Assembly: GCF_043729335.1 (NCBI RefSeq)
Contig: NZ_JAYTLQ010000002.1
Span: forward strand, 291,165-355,164
Origin: Crenothrix sp043729335
Lineage (GTDB): Bacteria > Pseudomonadota > Gammaproteobacteria > Methylococcales > Methylomonadaceae
Direction of reading: 5' to 3'
Length of the DNA: 64,000 bases
Numbering within the stretch: position 1 is the stretch's first letter; every line of letters starts with the position of its first letter. Below the pieces are notes generated by a model. That model was not told the DNA's origin, ran no database searches, and worked only from the letters and a program-made list of their open reading frames with translations. Below are positions 26,068-39,413 of this stretch, piece after piece. The translations under genes and the position numbers were made by a program.

Positions 26068-28758
26068 TCATACCAAGCTATCAAACAAGTTACGTGCCGT
26101 TTTGATTTGATCAGCGTTGCCTTTATCAAGGACTTCCGCGATAATCCCTTTAGCCGCATCCGCATCACCCATGTCAATATAGGCTTTGGCTAAATCCAGC
26201 TTTGTTTCCAGCTCATCTAGATCCATAAAATCAAAACCGGCATCAGCTTCATCCAAGTACTGCGTATTTGACTGTGTGGCAGCAGATGTGGCATCCATAT
26301 CAAAATCAAAATCAAAGTCATCAATTACTTCATAACTCTTTGGGTCTGTATCCAGTGTCAGCGGGTAAGATTTATCTATTTCTAACGTATCTTGACTTTT
26401 ATTATCCGGGCTAAGTAACTGGCTATCTAAGCTAAACTCATCGAAGGCTTCGAGATTATCGTGCGCAGAAGTGAAATCAAACATTTCAACTTCATGTGCA
26501 TCATCCAGAGTCAGTTCGGTTTTATCCGGTGAAAAATCTGCGGGCTCTTGCTGAGTATTATCGAGTTGAACCGTATTGTTTTTCGCACTGCCGCCTAACG
26601 AACCGAGATCAAACTCTATACTGTTATTATTTTGCACTTCCTGGTCGACAGCATCACTGTCTATATCGGAATTCAAATTAAACTCTGACATACCCTCATC
26701 AGCATCATATGGAACATACAGCTCCGACTCAGCTCCCATTAATGATTCTTCAAAATCACTGTCAAAAGTAGCGACATGAAAATGGCTATGCTCTTCAGGC
26801 TCACTGTCATTATCAATTAGATCAGTATCATGCACTGCAACTGTATCATCAGCGCCCTGTTCAGCAGGCGGCGCCAAGTGCGTATAAATATTTTCAATGC
26901 CCGCATCATTCTCAGGAATGAACATATCGCCGCCAGAAGTTAGCGTCAAATCTGACCAGACTTCCTCACCCATTTCAGTGACTTTTGCCCAAAACTCAGC
27001 CTGACCCTTTTTGCCTGCCGCTGCCAATTCTGTCGCGTAATTAACAAAATCTTTTTTACGCTCAGTAGCGCAAAAAATTTCCAGTAACTTCAGTTTGTAT
27101 TCGTCATTATCCGGCTGATCTTTAATCGCCTGACGCATAAGCTCTTCGGCTTGCTGATAACGACCGTAAGCCAGATAGACATCTGTTTCTGAAATAGGGT
27201 CGATTTCTACATGTGAAGTATCAAAAACCTCAAAATCGCTGGCTGTAAACTCGTTCAGGAAAGAATTATCTTCTATCGAACCCGCTGCAATTGCGCTGGG
27301 CGTATTAGTTGCTGCCTTATTGACCGGCCTGATTGCGGCCTGATCAGGCTTAATCATGCTCGAAGGCGCAAACATGCTCTCGCCATCAAACTGTTCATTA
27401 AATTTGCGTTTTCTCCACCATAACCAGCCAATCAACGCTAATAAGCCCCCCCCAATTCCCACTAACCAAACTGGCGTAGTGTCAGTAACTGGAGTCTCTA
27501 CCAAAGGACTTTGTGTAGGAGTTTTTATTGCTGGCTTAACAATTAAAGGCTTAGGCAGTTCAGGCTTTTTAAGGGTGGGTAAAACCACTTCAGCAGCATT
27601 AGTTGGCGTTTGATTCTCAGGCACAACGGGCAAAGGTTTGCCACCATTTTGTATAATCTTTAGCTGCTGCTCTTTCTGCTCCAGATTCTTTTGCATAGTG
27701 GCCAGCTGCTTTTCAAGCTCTGTCACTTTGTCAGTTTTTACATCTTGGTCAGGTGCAACGACATTGACGCCGCTTTCCGCTTCGCCACTTTGGCCGTTGG
27801 CATCACCTTCTTTAGATTTTTCATCCGCTGTTTTATCAGGTTTAGATGCAGAATCATGGGCAACACTTGTTGTTGAATCATTAGCGACAGCAGCATCAGT
27901 GGGTGCAACCAGCGTTAACTGCTTATCTACAACAGTCTCTTCCGCAGGCGCAACCACTTCTTTATTGACTGGAACGGGCTCGTTATTTTTCCAGGCACGC
28001 ATTTGCTCATTAAACGCAACCAGAGCCTGGTCTTGAGGCAAGCTTAAAACATCCTCCTTTTTAGGAATATCTAGCTTTTTGTTTGGCAGTAAGGCATTAA
28101 TATTGTTTTTGTAGAACGCTTGTGGATTAGCCTCATAAATGGCTATCATCATTTGCTCAACAGTTGGCTCGCCATCTTTTCTAACGCGCTCCGCCACTTT
28201 CCATAACGTATCGTGTTTGCGGGTAACGTTATGCCTGCGATCCACATACACAGCACGATGACGCGGACGATGCGTTACAACACGTTGCCTTGGTTGTTGA
28301 ATAACTGGCTGCGGCGCTTCTTCGAAACTTTGATAAGTTTGAACAGGGGATGTCGATACTTTTTGGTATACCGGCGGCTCTAACAGCACAGTAAACTCAC
28401 GGTATAAGCTCCCTTTAGGCCAGCTTACTTCCAGTAAAAAATCCAAAAACGATTCTTTTAAGACTTCATTTGAACTGATCTTAATGACCGTAGAACCATT
28501 GGCTTTTACAACCGGCTCAAGCTTGATCTTGGATAAAAAAGCCGACCAAGGTATACCTGCTTCATCAAATTTTGCCGGGGGAGCCAAGCTAATTTTAATA
28601 TCGGCTACATCTTCATTTGCGGCTCTAATCAGAGCAATCTCGGCATTAAGATTTTCGTTAAGCCCAGAGTGCACTTTAATACTACCTATCCCCAGCGAAT
28701 AAGCACTAGCCGGAGCTAATAACGACATCACAGCCAGAGTTTTAGTTAATTTGCGCAC
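26068..28758 (-). CDS. fimV: FimV/HubP family polar organiser
   Basis: The GTG at 28758 has AGGAGA six bases upstream and gives a typical signal peptide (VRKLTKTLAVMSLLAPASAYSLG); a longer frame to 28800 is open but unlikely. The roughly 896-residue product has the FimV N-terminal domain (GIGSIKVHSGLNENLNAEIAL), a LysM-like peptidoglycan-binding segment, a coiled coil, one membrane helix (PVWLVGIGGGLLALIGWLWW), a long acidic cytoplasmic region and a C-terminal TPR-type FimV domain (LDLAKAYIDMGDADAAKGIIAEVL). FimV localises type IV pili and polar proteins, fitting the minor-pilin operon nearby. Confidence 0.93.
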   Translation of the reverse strand: MRKLTKTLAVMSLLAPASAYSLGIGSIKVHSGLNENLNAEIALIRAANEDVADIKISLAPPAKFDEAGIPWSAFLSKIKLEPVVKANGSTVIKISSNEVLKESFLDFLLEVSWPKGSLYREFTVLLEPPVYQKVSTSPVQTYQSFEEAPQPVIQQPRQRVVTHRPRHRAVYVDRRHNVTRKHDTLWKVAERVRKDGEPTVEQMMIAIYEANPQAFYKNNINALLPNKKLDIPKKEDVLSLPQDQALVAFNEQMRAWKNNEPVPVNKEVVAPAEETVVDKQLTLVAPTDAAVANDSTTSVAHDSASKPDKTADEKSKEGDANGQSGEAESGVNVVAPDQDVKTDKVTELEKQLATMQKNLEQKEQQLKIIQNGGKPLPVVPENQTPTNAAEVVLPTLKKPELPKPLIVKPAIKTPTQSPLVETPVTDTTPVWLVGIGGGLLALIGWLWWRKRKFNEQFDGESMFAPSSMIKPDQAAIRPVNKAATNTPSAIAAGSIEDNSFLNEFTASDFEVFDTSHVEIDPISETDVYLAYGRYQQAEELMRQAIKDQPDNDEYKLKLLEIFCATERKKDFVNYATELAAAGKKGQAEFWAKVTEMGEEVWSDLTLTSGGDMFIPENDAGIENIYTHLAPPAEQGADDTVAVHDTDLIDNDSEPEEHSHFHVATFDSDFEESLMGAESELYVPYDADEGMSEFNLNSDIDSDAVDQEVQNNNSIEFDLGSLGGSAKNNTVQLDNTQQEPADFSPDKTELTLDDAHEVEMFDFTSAHDNLEAFDEFSLDSQLLSPDNKSQDTLEIDKSYPLTLDTDPKSYEVIDDFDFDFDMDATSAATQSNTQYLDEADAGFDFMDLDELETKLDLAKAYIDMGDADAAKGIIAEVLDKGNADQIKTARNLFDSLV

Positions 28759-28829
28759 ATCCGCTCTCCTAAACAAAAATCTACCACAATCTTGTACCAC
28801 CTGAAGTCAAATATATAAACAAGCTTAGC

Positions 28830-29855
28830 CTAGATGTAATTTTTTACTAGCACTTCCGCTATTTGCACACTATTTAACGCGGCACCCTTACGGACGTTAT
28901 CACCCACAACCCACAAATCGATACCTAGTGGATGAGAAATGTCATCTCGAATACGTCCCACAAACACGTCATCATTGCCCGAGGATTCGGTCACAGCCGT
29001 TGGATACCCGCCGTTGACACGCTCATCAACCACGGTTACGCCAGGGGCTTTTTCTAATAACGCTTTAACCGCCACCGCATCAATTTTGGTTAATGTTTCA
29101 ATATGCACGGCTTCAGAGTGTCCAAAAAAAACAGGAACCCGCACCGCTGTTGCGTTTACTTTAACATTTTTATCGCCAAGGATTTTTTGCGTTTCCCAGA
29201 CCATTTTCATTTCTTCTTTAGTATAGCCATTTTCCATAAAGACATCGATCTGCGGCAACACATTAAAAGCAATTTGCTTAGGATACACGCGTGGAGGATC
29301 AATAGGTTGGCCATTAAGTAGCTTGGCGGTTTGTTTGACCACTTCTTCAACGCCTTTTTTACCTGTGCCGGAAACCGCCTGATAAGTACAGACATTAATC
29401 CTATCAATTCCGGCGACATCATAAATGGGCTTTAAAGCCACTAACATCTGAATTGTTGAGCAATTCGGATTAGCAATAATGCCGCGCTTGGTGTAATCGG
29501 CAATTTTTTCAGGATTAACTTCTGGTACTACCAATGGAATATCATCATCGTAGCGAAAATGCGAGGTATTATCTATTACGATACATCCTGCGGCCGCAGC
29601 TTTAGGTGCATATTCGGCAGAAACAGAAGCGCCCGCCGAAAACAAACCGATATGGGCTTTAGAAAAATCAAAATCAGCCAAATCTTTAACCACTAAAGAA
29701 GATCCTTTGAACGGAATCCTTTTACCTGCCGATTGACTACTGGCCAAGGCATAGACTTGGTCAACCGGAAAATTCCTCTCTTCCAAAATGGAAAGCATGG
29801 CCTCGCCAACGGCACCGGTTGCGCCTACGACGGCAATGTTATAAAGCTTAGTCAT
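28830..29855 (-). CDS. asd: Aspartate-semialdehyde dehydrogenase
   Basis: A 341-residue enzyme that reduces aspartyl phosphate to aspartate semialdehyde for lysine, threonine, methionine and diaminopimelate synthesis. The NADP-binding VVGATGAVGEAML, the active-site cysteine in NPNCSTIQML and the catalytic histidine region FFGHSEAVHIET are present. It begins 15 bp after adk and ends about 70 bp before fimV; asd next to fimV is a common gammaproteobacterial arrangement. Confidence 0.96.
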   Translation of the reverse strand: MTKLYNIAVVGATGAVGEAMLSILEERNFPVDQVYALASSQSAGKRIPFKGSSLVVKDLADFDFSKAHIGLFSAGASVSAEYAPKAAAAGCIVIDNTSHFRYDDDIPLVVPEVNPEKIADYTKRGIIANPNCSTIQMLVALKPIYDVAGIDRINVCTYQAVSGTGKKGVEEVVKQTAKLLNGQPIDPPRVYPKQIAFNVLPQIDVFMENGYTKEEMKMVWETQKILGDKNVKVNATAVRVPVFFGHSEAVHIETLTKIDAVAVKALLEKAPGVTVVDERVNGGYPTAVTESSGNDDVFVGRIRDDISHPLGIDLWVVGDNVRKGAALNSVQIAEVLVKNYI

Positions 29856-29870
29856 CTTAATTAAATACCT

Positions 29871-30509
29871 TTATGCCAGGATAGCGAAAACTTTTGCGGT
29901 AATATCTTCGACACTACCCACACCTATAATTGAACTGAATTTAACGCCCTGCCCCATGGCTGAATAATAACCGACTAAGGGTTTGGTTTGCTCATGATAC
30001 ACGCTAAGCCTTTTCCGCACGGTGTCCTCTTTATCATCATCGCGCTGAATTAAAGCCTCGCCGGTAACATCATCTACACCTTCATGCTTCGGTGGATTAA
30101 ATTCAATGTGATAGGTGCGTCCTGAAGCCAGATGCACGCGCCGCCCTGCCATACGCTTAACAATATCTTCATCGGGCACTACAATTTCAATCACAGTATC
30201 GATGCTAACACCCATTGTTTTGAGTCCTTCGGCTTGGGCAATCGTACGGGGGAACCCGTCTAGTAGAAACCCGTGGGCACAATCGTCCTGAGTAATGCGT
30301 TCTTTAATTAATCCCAGAATAATGCTGTCGGAAACCAAGCCGCCGCTATCCATGACTTTTTTAGCTTCTACGCCCAAAGGTGTACCCGCACGAACTGCCG
30401 CCCGCAGCATATCTCCTGTTGAAATCTGAGGAATACCGTATTTTTCGGTAATAAATTGAGCTTGAGTTCCCTTACCAGAACCAGGGCTGCCTAAAAGAAT
30501 AACGCGCAT
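29871..30509 (-). CDS. adk: Adenylate kinase
   Basis: A 212-residue adenylate kinase that balances AMP, ADP and ATP. The P loop LLGSPGSGKGTQAQFI, the AMP-binding STGDMLRAAV, the signature FLLDGFPRTIAQAE and a LID domain without zinc cysteines are visible. It is the upstream partner of asd. Confidence 0.97.
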   Translation of the reverse strand: MRVILLGSPGSGKGTQAQFITEKYGIPQISTGDMLRAAVRAGTPLGVEAKKVMDSGGLVSDSIILGLIKERITQDDCAHGFLLDGFPRTIAQAEGLKTMGVSIDTVIEIVVPDEDIVKRMAGRRVHLASGRTYHIEFNPPKHEGVDDVTGEALIQRDDDKEDTVRKRLSVYHEQTKPLVGYYSAMGQGVKFSSIIGVGSVEDITAKVFAILA

Positions 30510-30714
30510 TAAATAACTCCAAAGGTGTCACAAAAAACAATTTTAGCCCACTCGGAAAAAATAAAATCTGCGAGAAAAATGTTTTTACAACTGAGTGAAA
30601 GGTATAAATTCCTATTCTTTCATTATACCTTGTCCATAGCAACAGGCGAGAGTATTGGTATTAATCATAGCCATGTATTTTTAAGCACTAAAAATGCGCC
30701 CACTTGCAAAGATG

Positions 30715-32100
30715 CTATTGACCTATGCCGCCTTGCGTTAAGTGTGCCGGATTCAGGAGCTTTTCCAGTTCTTGCACCGACAAGTCTGTCATTTCGGCAG
30801 CGACATCAATAATGGGGCGCTTTTGTTTATACGCGGCTTTGGCTACTTCAGCCGCTTTGGCATAACCGATAATAGGGTTTAATGCCGTCACCAAAATAGG
30901 ATTTTTGGCTAAGGCTTGCTGCAAGTTATCGGCTCTAACCGTAAAGCCGGCAATGGCTTTATCAGCCAGCACCGTACTAACATTAGCCAGAATATCTATA
31001 CTTTGCAATATGTTATAAGCAATTATCGGTAGCATGACATTGAGCTGAAATGTGCCCGATTGCCCAGCAATGGTAATGGTGGCATCGTTGCCAATCACTT
31101 GCGCGGCCACCATGGCCACAGCTTCCGGAATCACCGGATTGACTTTGCCTGGCATAATGCTACTGCCAGGTTGTAAGGCAGTGAGTTCAATTTCGCCCAA
31201 TCCCGCCAGTGGGCCGCTGTTCATCCAGCGCAAATCATTGGCGATTTTCATTAAGCTGACCGCAATCACTTTAAGCTGGCCGGATAATTCTACGATAGCA
31301 TCCTGGGTGCTTAAGCTTTCGAAAAATGATTCATTAGGCTGAAAAGGCAAACCAGTTTCCCGGCTTAAAAGATCGGCAAATTGTTTGGCAAACTCAGGGT
31401 GTGCATTAATGCCGGTGCCGACAGCTGTCCCGCCTTGCGCCAATTTATATACCCTGGGCAAAGTCGCATGAATACGGTCTATGGCGTTACGTATTTGCAG
31501 TGCCCAGCCACCCAGCTCCTGGCTCATCCTCACGGGCATGGCATCCATAAGGTGAGTGCGACCGGTTTTAATAACATCGTCTACTAATGTCGCCTTGTGC
31601 TCAATCGTTTCAGCCAGATGTCGCAACGCGGGCAAAAGTCGGTTATGGCATTCCAGCGCCGCACTGACATGAATCGCGGTTGGAATCACATCGTTACTGC
31701 TTTGCCCCATGTTGACGTCGTCATTGGCGCTAACCGTTTTACCGGCAATTTTAGTGGCTAAGTTGGCCAGCACTTCATTAACGTTCATGTTAGTGCTGGT
31801 ACCCGATCCGGTTTGAAACACATCAATCGGAAATTGCTCAGCATGTTGGCCAGCTATTATGCACTCTACCGCCTGTATGATGGCATGGCCTGTGACAGCA
31901 TCGAGTTCACCTAAGTTGATATTGACACTGGCTGCGGTTTTTTTGATCAATGCCACGGTTTTAATAAAAGCAGGCGGCATGGTTAAGCCGCTAATGGGAA
32001 AATTATTGATGGCCCGTTGAGTTTGCGCGGCATATAAGGCATTTGTCGGCACGGCAAGTTCGCCCATACTGTCTTTTTCAATGCGGAAGTGCTCAGTCAT
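30715..32100 (-). CDS. fumC: Class II fumarate hydratase
   Basis: A 461-residue iron-independent fumarase that hydrates fumarate to malate. The superfamily signature GSSIMPGKVNP is intact, as are TGSGTSTNMNVNEV and GRTHLMDAMP. It starts inside the glutaredoxin-like gene (8-bp overlap), so the two are coupled. In methanotrophs the tricarboxylic acid cycle serves mainly biosynthesis, which fits a single oxygen-stable fumarase. Confidence 0.97.
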   Translation of the reverse strand: MTEHFRIEKDSMGELAVPTNALYAAQTQRAINNFPISGLTMPPAFIKTVALIKKTAASVNINLGELDAVTGHAIIQAVECIIAGQHAEQFPIDVFQTGSGTSTNMNVNEVLANLATKIAGKTVSANDDVNMGQSSNDVIPTAIHVSAALECHNRLLPALRHLAETIEHKATLVDDVIKTGRTHLMDAMPVRMSQELGGWALQIRNAIDRIHATLPRVYKLAQGGTAVGTGINAHPEFAKQFADLLSRETGLPFQPNESFFESLSTQDAIVELSGQLKVIAVSLMKIANDLRWMNSGPLAGLGEIELTALQPGSSIMPGKVNPVIPEAVAMVAAQVIGNDATITIAGQSGTFQLNVMLPIIAYNILQSIDILANVSTVLADKAIAGFTVRADNLQQALAKNPILVTALNPIIGYAKAAEVAKAAYKQKRPIIDVAAEMTDLSVQELEKLLNPAHLTQGGIGQ

Positions 32101-32353
32101 TTTTTATTCCTGTCATAAAATTATTAATATCGACTATGTCAAAAGGCCAGCCTAAGTCTTGTTGGGTTTCGGGATGATATAAAACGGGGATGCGCGTGGC
32201 ATATTTAGGCTGCCATTCTGGAAATTCGGCAATGTCTATATTTGTGATAGATACATCATGGTCATTTAGCCAGTATTCGTTCACGATAGCTAAGGCCAGT
32301 TCACACAAGTGGCAACCGGAAGTTTCTAGTAGGATTAAGTGGACTTTAGACAT
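32093..32353 (-). CDS. Glutaredoxin-family protein
   Basis: An 86-residue thioredoxin-fold protein with the redox motif CHLC near residues 14-17 and the cis-proline segment TRIPVLYHP. It belongs to the DUF836-like small glutaredoxins. Its end overlaps fumC by 8 bp. A thiol-disulfide exchange role is likely; the partner is unknown. Confidence 0.87.
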   Translation of the reverse strand: MSKVHLILLETSGCHLCELALAIVNEYWLNDHDVSITNIDIAEFPEWQPKYATRIPVLYHPETQQDLGWPFDIVDINNFMTGIKND

Positions 32354-32515
32354 TTTATTTTAATGGTTCATGGCTGTTGCTGTGCAGTGAGATACGCGTA
32401 CAATTCGCGTGGATTAGATGAGGTTGAGGGAATAATCACAAGACATCTAACGGGGTATTAAAATCATCTTCCCTATCATAATGACCACATTTCGCCATAG
32501 AATTAAACGCCTGCC

Positions 32516-32794
32516 TTATTTTGTGTAATGGTAACGTGCTTGCAGAAAATCAATACGATCATTTGTTATTAAGTAAACCAAACGATGTTCTTCCGTAATA
32601 CGGCGTGACCAAACACCAGCAGCAAGATGCTTCAACGGTTCAGGTTTACCGATGCCTTTGAACGGATCGCGCATAACGGCTTCAACCAATTCAAGCATCT
32701 TAAGGGCAACCCGTTGATTGGTTTGCACCCAAAACCGAAGATCCTCACGGAATTCTGGTTGAAATACACTTGCCCGATTAGGTGTTTTAACCAA
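32516..32794 (-). CDS. yoeB: YoeB-family toxin (ribosome-dependent mRNA endonuclease)
   Basis: A 92-residue Txe/YoeB toxin. The conserved block PFKGIGKPEPLKHLAAGVWSRRITEEHRLVY contains the catalytic Glu and Arg, and RYHY at the C-terminus provides the His-Tyr pair. YoeB binds the ribosome and cleaves mRNA. It overlaps the yefM stop by 8 bp. All active-site positions look intact, so the toxin is probably functional. Confidence 0.93.
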   Translation of the reverse strand: MVKTPNRASVFQPEFREDLRFWVQTNQRVALKMLELVEAVMRDPFKGIGKPEPLKHLAAGVWSRRITEEHRLVYLITNDRIDFLQARYHYTK

Positions 32795-33065
32795 TGCCTA
32801 CCTCAGCCCGTAATTCGGACAGTGATTGGGATGGCGTAGTTGCTTGTTGTGCGCGGGTTAATGCTGCAAACAGGCGTTCAGCATTAACAGGTGAACGTAA
32901 AAGATGTGCCGTTTCAAGCAAACTTTGAAGTTCATCAGCAGCAATTAACGCAACATCTGCGGTTCCACGTCGCTGGATGATGACCACTTCTCTGTCGTCT
33001 GTTACCGAATCTAGCAAGGTGGCGAAATTAGCACGTGCTTGGGTATAAGTGGTTTGGATTGTCAT
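32787..33065 (-). CDS. yefM: YefM/Phd-family antitoxin
   Basis: About 92 residues from the ATG at 33065 (MTIQTTYTQARANFATLLDSVTDDREVVIIQRRG); an upstream GTG at 33074 is a less likely start. The N-terminal Phd/YefM DNA-binding domain is followed by AHLLRSPVNAERLFAAL, the usual linker to the toxin-binding tail. It neutralises YoeB and represses its own promoter. A TGTACA palindrome lies 34 bp upstream. Confidence 0.93.
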   Translation of the reverse strand: MTIQTTYTQARANFATLLDSVTDDREVVIIQRRGTADVALIAADELQSLLETAHLLRSPVNAERLFAALTRAQQATTPSQSLSELRAEVGIG

Positions 33066-33098
33066 GGGGATCACACGAAATAAAAAGTACAGGATAAC

Positions 33099-33104
33099 TG
33101 TACA
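33099..33104. promoter_or_regulatory. Possible YefM operator core
   Basis: TGTACA, the core hexamer bound by YefM in E. coli, lies 34 bp upstream of the antitoxin start, next to further GTAC motifs. The site is short, so this is a context-based call. Confidence 0.45.
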
Positions 33105-33129
33105 AGTACTTGCGATCTATGTCAATCTG

Positions 33130-33219
33130 AAGCAGGCTTGTCTGGAGTTAAATAATATACAAACCGCGCATGAAAACAGTTTTGTTCATTAGCCAAGCAA
33201 TGATGCAAATATGCTGATA
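33130..33219 (+). repeat. Left copy of the metH 3'-end direct repeat
   Basis: About 80-90 bases resemble the metH end and its downstream flank at 35503-35592, in the same orientation, with small gaps and mostly transition differences. The longest exact block is CAATGATGCAAAT. In the metH frame this copy reads LSAYLHH against LSAHLHH in the gene, but the stop codon has become a cysteine codon. It marks the left edge of the restriction-modification island. Confidence 0.75.
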
Positions 33220-33302
33220 GCTAACAAGTGGCGCATGGTTGCGCGGGTTTTCTCGAATGATGCGCTTCGTGCCTTAACACATATCCTAGTATGTAGCGTA
33301 TC

Positions 33303-34484
33303 TTATGATCTTATAAAATCCTCAGAGTCCAAGTCTTCATAATCACTGTAATTAAATTCAACCTTGCTCTGTGTAACTATTTCATCCATAACTTCTTGAA
33401 GGCATCCTGATTTAACGACTTCTGTAAAGGCCCCGACTAAATCTTTAACGTTTATTATTTCTTCAACGGCCTTCATATAGGTTTCAACAACAGCTTCAAT
33501 TTTATATTTTGTTATGGCTTGAGCTCTAATAGCGGATCGTATTTGCTCTGCGGTTTCATCTGATTTAACAACAAATGTGATAGGAAATCGTTGAACTTTG
33601 TCAATATCAAGAAAGTATTTGCTTACATCAATCGTTTCCGTTACCTGGAAAAACCTACCCAGCGGTTTCATAACAAAATCAATTCCACCATCATTTGCAT
33701 TTGTACGGCCTGTTTTATAGAGGATTAGCGCTTCTTCAGATACCGTTTCTTTTGCATCACCGATCCAAATGGTTTCTTGCCCATACTTAGCCTTTAGTAC
33801 GGCATAACTAACTATTTCAAAGACGCGAGCATCAACATTTGGCATCAGTTGCTGAATTACGAATTCAATAGCTTGCGCGGGATACACCTTTCCAAGATCT
33901 GCAATTTTTCTACAAGATTCAAGGAATCCTTCAAAAGCAGCTTTTTTTGTAGCCACATACGCGTCAATTACTTCAATAATTGCTTCCGCTATGTTGTATG
34001 TAACATCTTCACCATTCTTTTGACGTATTGATACCTGTAATAAATCTTCTTGAATCCAATATCGCTGACTCGCCACGTCCCGAACAATTGGAGATTTGCC
34101 AACGGTTGGATAGAATTTCTTAAATTCATCATTTAGACGCGCATTTAGGCCGTGATTCTGTAATTTTGTTCCAAAAGGCAATTCGCGTTGCCTACGAAAA
34201 AGGTCAGAGAACCTTGCTCCTTCGTATTTTGAATATGGGATATTGGATTCCCCTTTCAGGAATCCTTTCTCTAAATAATCTTCAATTATTACATACAGCG
34301 CGTAATGATTTGCAAAAGCGCCCCGTGCCTTGGAACCACGATTTGCCGATTTTGTTTTGTTATTTAGATAGCCAAGTAGAGGACTGGCTTCAAATACGTC
34401 TTTAGCGTACTCTCCAAAATGATGATCAAGTATTGAATTTATTGACGCGGTAAACGAATGATTAGTTATTTCAAACTTTGACAT
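33303..34484 (-). CDS. Type II restriction endonuclease, probably ATGCAT-specific
   Basis: A 393-residue protein of no familiar fold name. The ATG at 34484 (MSKFEITNHSFTASINS) is preferred over the longer frame because GGAAGATC precedes it and it overlaps the methyltransferase end by 14 bp. The segment NDGGIDFVMKPLGRFFQVTE resembles a PD-(D/E)xK nuclease core of the GGID..QVxE kind; the catalytic lysine is not certain. Its partner methyltransferase is YhdJ-like, which predicts ATGCAT as the site cut. Identification rests mainly on the genetic pairing. Confidence 0.7.
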   Translation of the reverse strand: MSKFEITNHSFTASINSILDHHFGEYAKDVFEASPLLGYLNNKTKSANRGSKARGAFANHYALYVIIEDYLEKGFLKGESNIPYSKYEGARFSDLFRRQRELPFGTKLQNHGLNARLNDEFKKFYPTVGKSPIVRDVASQRYWIQEDLLQVSIRQKNGEDVTYNIAEAIIEVIDAYVATKKAAFEGFLESCRKIADLGKVYPAQAIEFVIQQLMPNVDARVFEIVSYAVLKAKYGQETIWIGDAKETVSEEALILYKTGRTNANDGGIDFVMKPLGRFFQVTETIDVSKYFLDIDKVQRFPITFVVKSDETAEQIRSAIRAQAITKYKIEAVVETYMKAVEEIINVKDLVGAFTEVVKSGCLQEVMDEIVTQSKVEFNYSDYEDLDSEDFIRS

Positions 34485-35358
34485 CAAAAAGATCTTCCTG
34501 TTGTACGCAAGATTGCCTAACGCTATTCCCATTTTTACGGATGAATGTTTTATCAATCGGTTTTAATAATTCACCATTGAAGTTATCGGCTATACCCAGC
34601 CTTCTAAGTGCAATTTTGAAATACTCTGACTGCATTTCAATACCTATTGACCTTCGGCCAAGACGTTGTGCTACCGCACATGTTGTAAATGTGCCGGAAA
34701 ATGGATCAAGTACTAAACCATCGGGGTTGGTGCTGGCTTTGATGATTCGCTCTAGTAATGCTTCTGGTTTTTGGCTTGGATGCTCCTCATACTCAGACAT
34801 GCGATATCTTACGCGAGGCATATACCATGTATTACCAGGAACCTTTGTTGTTTTATAAGGTGTCGGGATATCTTTTCTATAATCAATGAGCTTGCGAGTT
34901 GCTCCAGTCTTAGCCTCAACCTCTATATCTGAAGCATTAAACGTGTAGTTTTTTGGGTCTTTGACACAAAAAATAATTGGCTCATACAATGAGCCGAAAT
35001 ATTTTTTTGCCTGAACTCCTGAACTGTCGTAGTGCCAGACAATTCTCGATAAAACGGTAATCCGATCTCGTAACCATAAGTCGAGATATGGCATTGCCTG
35101 CGTGCTTGTCATGACGTATAGACTTCCATTTGGTTTTAATTTTTTAATACACGCTTCTAGCCATTTATAGCACCACTCGGCGTAGTCCTTATCAGAAGGC
35201 CATATGTCCAGAAAATCGCCAAACTTCTTTCCGATGTTGTACGGAGGGTCAGCAAAAATTAGGTCTACAGATTGATCTTCGACATCGGCAAGACATGCAA
35301 AACAGTCACCGTTGTAAACAGTGACCGATTCCTTTATCTCTTTTATAAAGTCGCTCAT
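34471..35358 (-). CDS. Adenine-specific DNA methyltransferase (YhdJ-like, beta class)
   Basis: A 295-residue N6-adenine methyltransferase. Motif IV DPPYNIGKKF (near residue 37) precedes motif I DPFSGTFTT near the C-terminus, the beta-class order. Long stretches (RIVWHYDSSGVQAKKYFGSL, EPIIF.VKDPKNYTFNA, VPGNTWYMPRVRY) closely match what I recall of E. coli YhdJ, which methylates ATGCAT. It is the upstream gene of the pair and protects the host from the endonuclease that follows. Confidence 0.92.
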   Translation of the reverse strand: MSDFIKEIKESVTVYNGDCFACLADVEDQSVDLIFADPPYNIGKKFGDFLDIWPSDKDYAEWCYKWLEACIKKLKPNGSLYVMTSTQAMPYLDLWLRDRITVLSRIVWHYDSSGVQAKKYFGSLYEPIIFCVKDPKNYTFNASDIEVEAKTGATRKLIDYRKDIPTPYKTTKVPGNTWYMPRVRYRMSEYEEHPSQKPEALLERIIKASTNPDGLVLDPFSGTFTTCAVAQRLGRRSIGIEMQSEYFKIALRRLGIADNFNGELLKPIDKTFIRKNGNSVRQSCVQQEDLFDVKV

Positions 35359-35502
35359 TTATTTGTTTCCAGAGAGAGGCTTGCTAGTAATTGCCTATTT
35401 TCGCTGCTTCGTGCTTTTTTGTCACGATGACTTCGCACCAAGATGGCTAATATGAAGTTTACTTGCGCAAAGTACATATGTTTATAACTTGTTTTAATGG
35501 GG

Positions 35503-35570
35503 ACAGGCTATTATCTGGGTTTGAATAGCATACAAAAAACATATGATAAACAGCTTAGTTCATCATCCAA

Positions 35571-35592
<22 letters not shown>
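35503..35592 (+). repeat. Right copy of the metH 3'-end direct repeat
   Basis: The last codons of metH (LSAHLHH, stop at 35571) plus about 65 bases of downstream flank, matched by the copy at 33130-33219. Together the two bracket the endonuclease and methyltransferase genes. Confidence 0.75.
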
Positions 35593-39251
<3,659 letters not shown>

Positions 39252-39413
39252 TGTGCTGGAAGTCCGAAGTAGGGTTCTAAAGTGCGTAGGCAAACGTTTT
39301 ATTTTTATGCATACATTCTCCCATCAAGTGCCACAAACTCAACTTGAGCAGGAATTTTATAATTGATTAGCAAGCCGCCAAGCACTATCATATTTTAATT
39401 TGCCAAGACGGAT

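Noticed and set aside
30525..30812. A 95-codon plus-strand frame between adk and fumC
   Set aside because: Its second half lies opposite fumC and there is no ribosome site or recognisable protein pattern.
32400..32490. A 20-codon minus-strand frame (MAKCGHYDREDDFNTPLDVL) after yoeB
   Set aside because: It could be the stump of an old gene, but it is too short to name and has no clear ribosome site.
39252..39413. Possible cobalamin or SAH riboswitch upstream of metH
   Set aside because: The leader is only about 160 bases to the divergent gene, and I see neither a B12-box-like motif nor the SAH core.
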